The notes under the pieces were generated by a model. The model had not been told where the DNA came from. It saw only the letters and a program-made list of their open reading frames with translations, and ran no database searches. A stretch of 64,000 nucleotides of DNA from an uncultured Bacteroides sp. (GTDB lineage Bacteria; Bacteroidota; Bacteroidia; Bacteroidales; Bacteroidaceae): NCBI RefSeq assembly GCF_937912035.1, contig NZ_CALDPF010000039.1, positions 62,001 to 126,000 of the forward strand, given 5' to 3'. The translations under genes and the position numbers were made by a program. Shown one piece after another: positions 36,487 through 43,433 of this stretch (the first letter of the stretch is position 1; each line of letters begins with the position of its first letter).

Positions 36487-37944
36487 ATGAGCGAAATTCT
36501 TTCTTTAGCTCCACAGAATGTGTGGAAACATTTTCATTCTATAACTCAGATTCCACACCCATCAGGACATCTGGAAAAAATTCAGGCTTTCTTGCTTGAT
36601 TTTGGCAAGAATGCAGGTGTTGAAACATTTCAGGATGAGGCTGGAAATATTATCTATCGTAAGCCTGCCACTCCTGGAATGGAAAATCTTAAGACAGTAA
36701 TTCTTCAGGCACACATGGATATGGTGCCACAAAAGAATAAAGAGACAAACCACGATTTTGAAAAAGACCCTATTCAGACATATATTGACGGCGAATGGGT
36801 TAAGGCCAAAGGTACAACGTTGGGCTCTGATAACGGTATGGGTGTAGCAGCCATAATGGCTATTATGGAGGATAAGACTCTGAAACATGGTCCATTGGTA
36901 GCTCTTATCACATCAGACGAGGAAACAGGTATGTATGGAGCTTTCGGACTTAAACCGGGCACTATAGAAGGAGATATTCTGCTCAATCTTGATTCTGAAG
37001 ACGAAGGAGAACTTTACATAGGCTGTGCAGGTGGCGAAGACCTTACTGCTACATTGGAATATAAAGAAGAGGAAACTGATCCTGAAGATGTAGCACTTAA
37101 GGTTACACTGAAAGGTTTGCGCGGCGGACACTCAGGTATCCAGATCGGATGGGGACATGCAAATGCCAACAAACTGATGGCGCGTTTCCTCAATCAGGTT
37201 ATCACATACGATGAGGCATGCCTGGTGTCATGGGAAGGCGGAAACATGCGTAACGCAATTCCTCGCGAATGTGAAGTAGTTATAACTGTTCCGGAAACAG
37301 AGGTTGAAGACGTATTGGCATTCGTTGGCGAATGTGAGCAGGTATGGCGTGATGAGTATGCTACTATCGAGGATGGCATCACTTTCACAGCTGAACGTGT
37401 GGAACTTCCTAAGTTCATGGTTCCTGATGAAATCAGAGATAATCTTGTTGATGCTATATTTGCTTGCCCTAATGGTGTGGAACGTTTTATCCCTACTATA
37501 CCTGATACAGTTGAAACTTCATCAAATCTTGCTATTGTAGAAATTGGTGGAGGTAAAGCTGCTGTAAAAGTTCTGACACGTAGTTCACGTGAATCGATGA
37601 AGGACTATCGTAATACGGCTATTGAAAGCTGTTTCTCAATGGCAGGTATGCATGTAGTCCGTTCAGGAGGTTATTCAGGTTGGGAACCTAATGTCAATTC
37701 TCCAATCCTTCATGCGATGAAGGCTTCATATAAGGCACAATTTGGAGAGGAACCGGAAGTGAAGGTTATACATGCCGGACTGGAATGCGGTATCATCGGT
37801 GCTGTAATGCCAGGTTTGGATATGATTTCATTTGGGCCTACACTGCAGTGTCCTCACACTCCGGAAGAACGTTGCCATATCCCTTCAGTAAAGAAATTCT
37901 ATGATTTCCTTATAGCTACTTTAGAGAATACTCCGGTAAAATAA
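36487..37944 (+). CDS. pepD: Aminoacyl-histidine dipeptidase (PepD, M20 family)
   Basis: Cytosolic di-zinc dipeptidase acting on Xaa-His and other dipeptides. The 485-residue length is the same as E. coli PepD. Metal and catalytic residues are visible: His76 and Asp78 in LQAHMDMV, Asp115 in GSDNGMG, the Glu145/Glu146 pair in TSDEETGMYGAF, and the late CPHTPEERCHIPS with a histidine ligand. A dimerisation or lid domain fills the middle. It lies 16 bp after the flippase-like gene and is closed by a hairpin terminator at 37966. Confidence 0.96.
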   Translation: MSEILSLAPQNVWKHFHSITQIPHPSGHLEKIQAFLLDFGKNAGVETFQDEAGNIIYRKPATPGMENLKTVILQAHMDMVPQKNKETNHDFEKDPIQTYIDGEWVKAKGTTLGSDNGMGVAAIMAIMEDKTLKHGPLVALITSDEETGMYGAFGLKPGTIEGDILLNLDSEDEGELYIGCAGGEDLTATLEYKEEETDPEDVALKVTLKGLRGGHSGIQIGWGHANANKLMARFLNQVITYDEACLVSWEGGNMRNAIPRECEVVITVPETEVEDVLAFVGECEQVWRDEYATIEDGITFTAERVELPKFMVPDEIRDNLVDAIFACPNGVERFIPTIPDTVETSSNLAIVEIGGGKAAVKVLTRSSRESMKDYRNTAIESCFSMAGMHVVRSGGYSGWEPNVNSPILHAMKASYKAQFGEEPEVKVIHAGLECGIIGAVMPGLDMISFGPTLQCPHTPEERCHIPSVKKFYDFLIATLENTPVK

Positions 37945-37965
37945 GCTGAAATTTCAAATAAAATT

Positions 37966-38014
37966 AGCCAGCCAATTCATAGTCAGTGCATTATGAATTG
38001 GCTGGCTTGTTTTA
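37966..38014 (+). terminator. Terminator after pepD
   Basis: A perfect 16-bp stem (AGCCAGCCAATTCATA at 37966-37981 with its complement at 37992-38007) and a 10-base loop, followed by TGTTTT. Confidence 0.85.
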
Positions 38015-38040
38015 TGATATATTACGCTTTGTCTTAATTG

Positions 38041-38084
38041 GCGTTACACGTTCGTGCAACGCGCGTAACACGAACGTGTTACGC
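38041..38084. repeat. Two tandem 22-bp palindromes with ACACGnnCGTG core
   Basis: Units at 38041-38062 and 38063-38084 are head-to-tail with a 22-bp period. Each has arms of the GCGTnACACG type around a two-base centre. The second has perfect 10-bp arms. The core CACGnnCGTG and the 22-bp period match the three-unit array at 17137-17200, although the outer arms differ. Confidence 0.8.
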
Positions 38085-38097
38085 TAACTATGTCTTG

Positions 38098-38143
38098 ATA
38101 AAAAAATCACCCGACCTTTACTTTTAGTAAAAATCGGGTGATT
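38098..38143 (-). terminator. Terminator of tmRNA
   Basis: The arms AATCACCCGA (38105-38114) and TCGGGTGATT (38134-38143) enclose a further small stem. On the minus strand the hairpin is followed by a T-run, directly downstream of the tmRNA 3' end. Confidence 0.85.
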
Positions 38144-38149
38144 ACTTCG

Positions 38150-38545
38150 TGGACCTGGAGGGAGTCGAACCCTCGTCCAAACAAGGAAGCCATATGCTTT
38201 CTACATGCTTATCTCTGCCTTCGGTTTTCGTGCATAAGCAAGACCAGAGCCACCCACTTATACCTTAGTCCTTAAATTTCACCGGAGCCGCAGGACAAGA
38301 CTCAAGCTATTCCCGATTTTGCTGCACCGCTATATCAAACGCTTCGGAACAAGAGCTTTTGAGCGATGTCTCGTTTCTGTCACTGTGACAGAAATAAAGC
38401 TAATCTACTGTACTTCGATTAAGCAGCGAGAGCATAGTTTTCGTTGCCAGATAATTGTTCAGTAACTGAGATTATAGTGCAAATCACTGACGCACTGCAT
38501 GCTTACATACCACATCTCTCGCTGTCAAAACCAAACAAGCCCAGA
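38150..38545 (-). ncRNA. ssrA: Transfer-messenger RNA (tmRNA)
   Basis: Rescues stalled ribosomes and tags the unfinished protein for degradation. On the minus strand the 3' end reads GGTTCGACTCCCTCCAGG and then TCCA, a tRNA-like T-arm and encoded CCA. The 5' end has the conserved TTTTGACAGCG followed by GTAAGCATGC. The tag reading frame is 38448-38419, encoding GNENYALAA and a TAA stop, the usual Bacteroidales tag type. The 5' end at 38545 was set by pairing with the acceptor arm and may be off by a few bases. Confidence 0.93.
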
Positions 38546-38565
38546 CGTTAGTATTAATTTGTCTG

Positions 38566-38596
38566 CAAAAATAATAAAAAACTCTCTAAGTACCAA
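38566..38596 (-). promoter_or_regulatory. Promoter of tmRNA
   Basis: On the minus strand, TTGG (38596-38593) and TATTTTTG (38573-38566) are 19 bp apart, matching the -33/-7 pattern. The mature 5' end lies about 21 bp further on. Confidence 0.65.
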
Positions 38597-38615
38597 TTCC
38601 TATAGATAAAATATA

Positions 38616-38623
38616 TATTTTTG
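38616..38623 (+). promoter_or_regulatory. -7 box for lactonase-family gene
   Basis: TATTTTTG matches TAnnTTTG, 33 bp before the start codon at 38656. No clear -33 box. Confidence 0.45.
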
Positions 38624-38655
38624 CCCACTCAACATATTTCTTAACCCTTAATATC

Positions 38656-39789
38656 ATGAATAAAAGGAACCAAATTTTTTTCTTATCCGCTTCGTTGCTG
38701 TTTATGGGATGTACACCGGTAAATAACAAAGGAAGGGGGGCGGACTCCGCAAATCAGGATTCGCTGGTGTTCGTTACCGGCAGCTATTCCCCGCAGAATG
38801 AGGAAGGCGTCAGGATATTCACATTCTCGCAGGATGATGCCGGCTATGCCTGCAAGGGAGGTATCAGCGGAATATCTAATCCTTCGTTTCTTTCCGGACT
38901 GACCGCCGGCAATATCATATACTCAGTGGCTGAAGGTGGAGGTGACGATTCTTATATCTATGCGCTGAAGTATAGTCCCGGCAGCATGACGCTGGCCGTG
39001 GCAGGGCATGACAAGACTCTTGGCTCTTCGCCGTGTTTCGTTATGGCTGACGGGAAGAGGGGCGTGGCTTTCACTGCGAATTATTCCGGCGGAAGCCTGA
39101 CGGTGTTTGGTGCCGACGGCAGTGGAAATGTGGCGCGGCGGAAAGTCCTGAATTTCCGGGGTAGGGGCGTACATCCTTCCAGACAGGAGAAGCCACACAT
39201 TCATTCGGTGTATTATTCGCCTGACAGTACACGCCTCTGGGCATGCGATTTGGGCACTGACAGAATAAGGGTGATTCGTGCGGACGATTATACATATGCG
39301 GGTGAGGAAGATATAGTGTTGCCTGGCGGTAGCGGACCGCGGCATATGTGTTTTCATCCGGACGGGAAGCGTGCATACGTGATAACCGAGCTGAGCGGCG
39401 ATGTTGTGGTGCTTGATACGGAAGACGGCGGTATGGCAGAGATAATCCAGACAGTAAAGGCCGATACGGCGGGAGGAGAGGGAAGTGCTGATATACATTT
39501 GTCGCCCGACGGAAGATTCCTTTATGCATCCTGCCGTATAAAGGGGGACGGACTGGCAGTGTTCAGAGTTTCTGCCGAGACAGGCAAAATAGAACGTACA
39601 GGTTATTGCCCGACGGGAAAGCATCCGCGCAATTTCGCCATTACTCCAAACGGGAGGTATATTCTTGTGGCATGTCGCGATGAGAATGCTATAGAAATAT
39701 ACGAAGTGGATAAGGATACGGGAATGCCTGTCGATACAGGAAAAAGGATACCGGCCAAAGCTCCGGTTTGTGTCAGGTGGATAGAATAA
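38656..39789 (+). CDS. Lactonase-family seven-bladed beta-propeller lipoprotein (6-phosphogluconolactonase-like)
   Basis: A 377-residue protein with lipobox LFMGC (Cys19) and the blade pattern of the YbhE/Pgl family (PF10282): FVTGSYSP, then HIHSVYYSPDSTRLWACDLGTDRI, GPRHMCFHPDGKRAYVITELSGDV and HPRNFAITPNGRYILVACRDENAI. Cytosolic members hydrolyse 6-phosphogluconolactone. This one carries a lipoprotein signal, so it should sit in the envelope, and its substrate may be another sugar lactone. It is monocistronic, converging on manA with a shared hairpin terminator. Confidence 0.85.
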   Translation: MNKRNQIFFLSASLLFMGCTPVNNKGRGADSANQDSLVFVTGSYSPQNEEGVRIFTFSQDDAGYACKGGISGISNPSFLSGLTAGNIIYSVAEGGGDDSYIYALKYSPGSMTLAVAGHDKTLGSSPCFVMADGKRGVAFTANYSGGSLTVFGADGSGNVARRKVLNFRGRGVHPSRQEKPHIHSVYYSPDSTRLWACDLGTDRIRVIRADDYTYAGEEDIVLPGGSGPRHMCFHPDGKRAYVITELSGDVVVLDTEDGGMAEIIQTVKADTAGGEGSADIHLSPDGRFLYASCRIKGDGLAVFRVSAETGKIERTGYCPTGKHPRNFAITPNGRYILVACRDENAIEIYEVDKDTGMPVDTGKRIPAKAPVCVRWIE

Positions 39790-39819
39790 GAAACAATCCC
39801 CTCGTGGGGGGATTGTTTC
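39790..39819. terminator. Bidirectional terminator between lactonase gene and manA
   Basis: A hairpin with arms GAAACAATCCCC and its complement, around CTCGTGGGGG. A- and T-rich flanks on both sides fit use by both convergent genes. Confidence 0.8.
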
Positions 39820-39832
39820 CTGTTATGATATG

Positions 39833-40804
39833 TTATACGTAAGTCTCAAGGAACTTGACTTCGCCTTCGGGCATCACTTCAAGATTCTTGGTTGTGGCCG
39901 GGAAAAGAACTGATTCGCCTGCCTGCATGCGGATGCTGTTTCCTTCATCGTCTTTTATGGAACATGATCCTTCCATGCAGATATAGATGACAAATGAATC
40001 GAGTTCTGAATAATCCACGGTCATCTGCTGCGAAAGATGATATACTGATGTAGTGAAATATGGGCATGAAACCAGGTCTACAGGACGGTCCTTGCATGGA
40101 GTGTAAGCGGTACGGTAGTCTTGTTCCACACTGTAATCGATTGCCTCTTTTGAGAGTTCGGTGTGCAGCTCGCGTGTGCGGCCGTTCTTGTCCTTACGGT
40201 TGAAGTCGTATATCCGGTAAGTGATGTTGGAAGTCTGCTGTATTTCAGCTATGAAACATCCGGCTCCGATGCTGTGGATTCGTCCTGCAGGGAGGAAGAA
40301 CACATCGCCGGGACGGACGGCATAGTCTGCCAGCGCGTCGCAAATGGTATTGTCGGCTATCATCTGTTCGTACTGTTCCGGTGTGATGCTGCGGCTCAGG
40401 CCTGAGCGCAGGTGTGCGCGGCCTCCGGCATTGTCTATCACGTACCACATCTCGGTCTTGCCCATGGAGTTGTGTCGCTGCATGGCGAGCTCGTCGTCAG
40501 GGTGAACCTGAATGGAAAGATCGTCCTGAGCATCGATGAATTTTATCAGAAGCGGAAACTTGCCACCAAAGCGTGTGTAGTTTGATTCACCAACCAGGGC
40601 TCCTTTATATTCCTGAACCATTTGGGTCAGGTTCTTTCCGGCATCAGTCCCGTTTGCTACTACCGATTCGTCGCCGGGGACATCGGATATTTCCCAACTT
40701 TCGCCTACGTTCTGCTGTGTGCAGTCAAGGTGCTTGAATGGAATGATTTTGTCGCCACCCCATATTGTTGATTTCAGGATGGGATTGAATTTGAGTGGAT
40801 ACAT
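39833..40804 (-). CDS. manA: Mannose-6-phosphate isomerase, class I
   Basis: Zinc enzyme interconverting mannose-6-phosphate and fructose-6-phosphate. The 323-residue protein is the short bacterial form. Metal-site residues are visible in SIQVHPDDELAMQRH and KTEMWYVID, and in the FFLPAGRIHSIGAGCFIAEIQQ segment with its second histidine; the catalytic arginine candidate lies in SNITYRIYDFNRKD. A near-consensus TATCTTTA box lies about 36-43 bp upstream of the ATG on the minus strand. It is monocistronic and ends at the shared terminator at 39790. Confidence 0.95.
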   Translation of the reverse strand: MYPLKFNPILKSTIWGGDKIIPFKHLDCTQQNVGESWEISDVPGDESVVANGTDAGKNLTQMVQEYKGALVGESNYTRFGGKFPLLIKFIDAQDDLSIQVHPDDELAMQRHNSMGKTEMWYVIDNAGGRAHLRSGLSRSITPEQYEQMIADNTICDALADYAVRPGDVFFLPAGRIHSIGAGCFIAEIQQTSNITYRIYDFNRKDKNGRTRELHTELSKEAIDYSVEQDYRTAYTPCKDRPVDLVSCPYFTTSVYHLSQQMTVDYSELDSFVIYICMEGSCSIKDDEGNSIRMQAGESVLFPATTKNLEVMPEGEVKFLETYV

Positions 40805-40891
40805 AATTATATGGTTTTATCAGGTTATGATTACGGACGTAAAGATACGTCAAAATTCTTTACCGTGACCTAGGTTTGGAGAATTTTCTGA

Positions 40892-40934
40892 CAAAAGAAC
40901 CGGGACCGTCGCACAGTGTGGTGGCGGTCCCGGT
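40892..40934 (-). terminator. Terminator of the TonB receptor/beta-helix operon
   Basis: Stem ACCGGGACCG (40899-40908) with CGGTCCCGGT (40925-40934), followed on the minus strand by TTCTTTTGT. Confidence 0.8.
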
Positions 40935-40980
40935 GTGTGTTTTCCCGTGGGGATATGTGTATTTCCGTGTTTCTGGAGGA

Positions 40981-43341
40981 TCAGAGAGTCCATCCTGCGG
41001 TCCAGTTGTCGCCGGACGGAACGGCTCCCTTGTAATTGGTTTTTGTGAAGAATGAGTCGGCCGACATGTCTTTTCCTCCGTCTGTTGTGCCGATGAACTT
41101 GTTTTCAAGAGTGAAAGTGGCGTTTGTCTTGTTGCCTTCGGCTTTCACGAAAAGTTCGTTGGTATAGATGTTCTGTTTTGATGACAATACTCCTGATATC
41201 TCTACGTAGTTCAATCGGGATATTCCGTTTTTCAGCGCGTTTTCAGTGTTTACGGTTTCCACAGTGAGAGGCTGCTCCTTGCCTGTGATTATGGCATTGT
41301 AGAGTTCTACTTCGGTGCCGGCACGCAGGCGTACTCCACGGCTGTCGCTGCCGTTGCCCACAAGTGTCAGGTTCGACAATTTTGGATGTGAGACAGGTGT
41401 AAGCGAGTTGTCCTTGTCGTTGCTGTCGCATTCCATCAGGCAGTCGCAGTCATAGCCCAATGACTTTTCGTTTTCCTGGTATGCCACCATGAACTGGCCT
41501 TTGCCGCACCATCCTTCTGTCCAGTCGAACGAGTCGTCGCTGCAGCTTGTGGCTATCATGTATTTCACGCAGACTGTTCCTCCGAAGAATTCGAAACCGT
41601 CGTCAGAACCGCGGTATGCCTGCAGATGATCTACTGTGGTTCCGCTGCCCACTCCGTAGAATGTCACTCCGTTGGCTTCCTTGTCTTCGCTGAAGGCATA
41701 GCCGGTGTATTCCAGACGGATGTAGCTCAATTTTCCTGAGTTGTCGGCCGCGTCGTCGCCACCGTATGCCGCGTCACCTATCTCGGATGTTCCCTTGCCG
41801 CCCTGTACGTTGATTGGCGCTTTTCCGCAGATGTGAAGTCCGCCCCATGCTCCGGCTTCCTTCTTTTCCGAAGTCATTACGATAGGTTTTTCGGCAGTAC
41901 CTGTAGCATTGATTTTGGCTCCCTGTTCCACGAGGATGTAGTCTACAATGTTGTCATGTTTGGCAATGATTGTCACTCCTTCTTCTATGGTGAGTGTGGC
42001 AGGGCTTTTCACTGTGTAGTCGCCTGTCAGATAATATGTCTTTCCTGCAGCCAATGTGACATCTGATGTCACTACCCCTTTAAGTTCTTCTATCTCCTGT
42101 GGTTTGGAACCGCTGGCCGCAGTCCAGCCTGCTGTCCAGTCGTTGTCCGACGGAACGGCTCCGCGATATTCTGCGGCATCGAAGAATGAATCTGCTGTGC
42201 TCATATTCCGGCCTCCTTCGGCGGTACCGACGTAGAATGATTTAAGCGTTGGGCCAAGATCTTTCACTTCGTTGTTATTTCCTTCAGAGAGGAAGTCACT
42301 CTGTGTGTAGATGTTTTCCTTGCTTGTGAAACCTGAACCTATAGTGACGTAGTTGAGCTTTGACTCGCCGTTCTTCAGGGCGTTTTCTGTAGGTGCGGTT
42401 TCTACTGTGAGGCATTGTCCCTTGCCTGTGATGATGGTGTTATAGAGATTGACCTTTGTTCCGGCACGAAGGCGTACGCCCTGTTTCTCTCCGCCGTTTC
42501 CCACAAGGGTTACGTTGGCCAGTGTAGGGAATGACGTCGGGGTGGCTTCGAAGTTGGTGCTGTGGTTGTCGCATTCCATCAGGCAGTCGCAGTCGTAGCC
42601 TATCTCGTCCTTGCTGCCCTGGTATGCCACGAGGTACTGGCCTTTGCCGTTCCAGCCTTCTGTCCAGTCGAAGGAGTCGTCGCTGCAGTCGGTCACTACC
42701 GCATGGCGGATATTTACCGAACCGCCGAAGAACTCGAAACCGTCGTCGGAACCCATGAAGGCCTGGACGTAGTCTACTGTGGTGCCGCTGCCCACACCGT
42801 AGAATGTGATACCGTTCGATTCCTTGTCTTCGCTGAAGGCATAGCCGGTGTATTCCATGCGGACATATTTCAGAACGCCGGAGTTGTCGTCGGCACGGTC
42901 GCCTCCGTATGTGGCGTCACCGATTTCTGATGTGCCTGTTCCTACGTTTGTGGGTGCGTATCCGCAGATGTGAAGTCCGCCCCATGCTCCGGCTTCTTTC
43001 TTCTCGGATGTCATTACAATGGGCTGTGAGGCTGTACCCTGCGCATCGATTTTGGCTCCCTGCTCTACGAGGATATAGTCTACTTTATTGTCGTGTTTTG
43101 CCTCGATCTTTACTCCCGGCTCAATCTTCAGGGTGGCTCCGTTCTTTACGTGGATACCTCCGTCGAGGGTGTAGGTTTCGCCTGCTTTCAGAGTCACGTC
43201 TTCTGTGATGTCGGCGTTCAGGATATTGTTGGCGATGTCGCCGTTGCCGTCGTCGCCGATAGTGTCGTCGGTACATGCTGTTGTGAGCATCATTCCTGTG
43301 GTTGCCAGTGCAAGAGTGGCAAGTTTCCAATTCTTTTTCAT
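40981..43341 (-). CDS. Internally duplicated beta-helix-like lipoprotein
   Basis: A 786-residue surface or periplasmic lipoprotein (lipobox LTTAC, Cys23). It consists of two tandem copies of a roughly 370-residue module (about 41-407 and 422-786) linked by a short Gly/Ser/Pro-rich joint. Both copies keep HDNxVDYILVEQGAKI, then MTSEKKEAGAWGGLHICG, SDDGFEFFGG, CSDDSFDWTEGW and YDCDCLMEC. This gives a cysteine- and Asp-rich pattern suited to a right-handed beta-helix with metal or ligand loops. No enzyme motif was recognised. It follows the TonB-dependent receptor gene by 92 bp on the same strand, so it may act as its surface partner in place of a SusD-type protein. Confidence 0.75.
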   Translation of the reverse strand: MKKNWKLATLALATTGMMLTTACTDDTIGDDGNGDIANNILNADITEDVTLKAGETYTLDGGIHVKNGATLKIEPGVKIEAKHDNKVDYILVEQGAKIDAQGTASQPIVMTSEKKEAGAWGGLHICGYAPTNVGTGTSEIGDATYGGDRADDNSGVLKYVRMEYTGYAFSEDKESNGITFYGVGSGTTVDYVQAFMGSDDGFEFFGGSVNIRHAVVTDCSDDSFDWTEGWNGKGQYLVAYQGSKDEIGYDCDCLMECDNHSTNFEATPTSFPTLANVTLVGNGGEKQGVRLRAGTKVNLYNTIITGKGQCLTVETAPTENALKNGESKLNYVTIGSGFTSKENIYTQSDFLSEGNNNEVKDLGPTLKSFYVGTAEGGRNMSTADSFFDAAEYRGAVPSDNDWTAGWTAASGSKPQEIEELKGVVTSDVTLAAGKTYYLTGDYTVKSPATLTIEEGVTIIAKHDNIVDYILVEQGAKINATGTAEKPIVMTSEKKEAGAWGGLHICGKAPINVQGGKGTSEIGDAAYGGDDAADNSGKLSYIRLEYTGYAFSEDKEANGVTFYGVGSGTTVDHLQAYRGSDDGFEFFGGTVCVKYMIATSCSDDSFDWTEGWCGKGQFMVAYQENEKSLGYDCDCLMECDSNDKDNSLTPVSHPKLSNLTLVGNGSDSRGVRLRAGTEVELYNAIITGKEQPLTVETVNTENALKNGISRLNYVEISGVLSSKQNIYTNELFVKAEGNKTNATFTLENKFIGTTDGGKDMSADSFFTKTNYKGAVPSGDNWTAGWTL

Positions 43342-43433
43342 AAACAGTTTTAATTTTGAAATGTTTTTGATGTTATCTTATTCAATTTACCTTAGTCAGG
43401 TTTGTTTCTTATCGCCTTAGTCAGGTTTTTCTC

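Noticed and set aside
38041..38084. Terminator of pepD or tmRNA
   Set aside because: Both genes already have their own hairpin with a T-run closer to their ends, and this array has no T-run.
38923..39624. 233-codon minus-strand open frame opposite the lactonase gene
   Set aside because: Antisense shadow; no family features.
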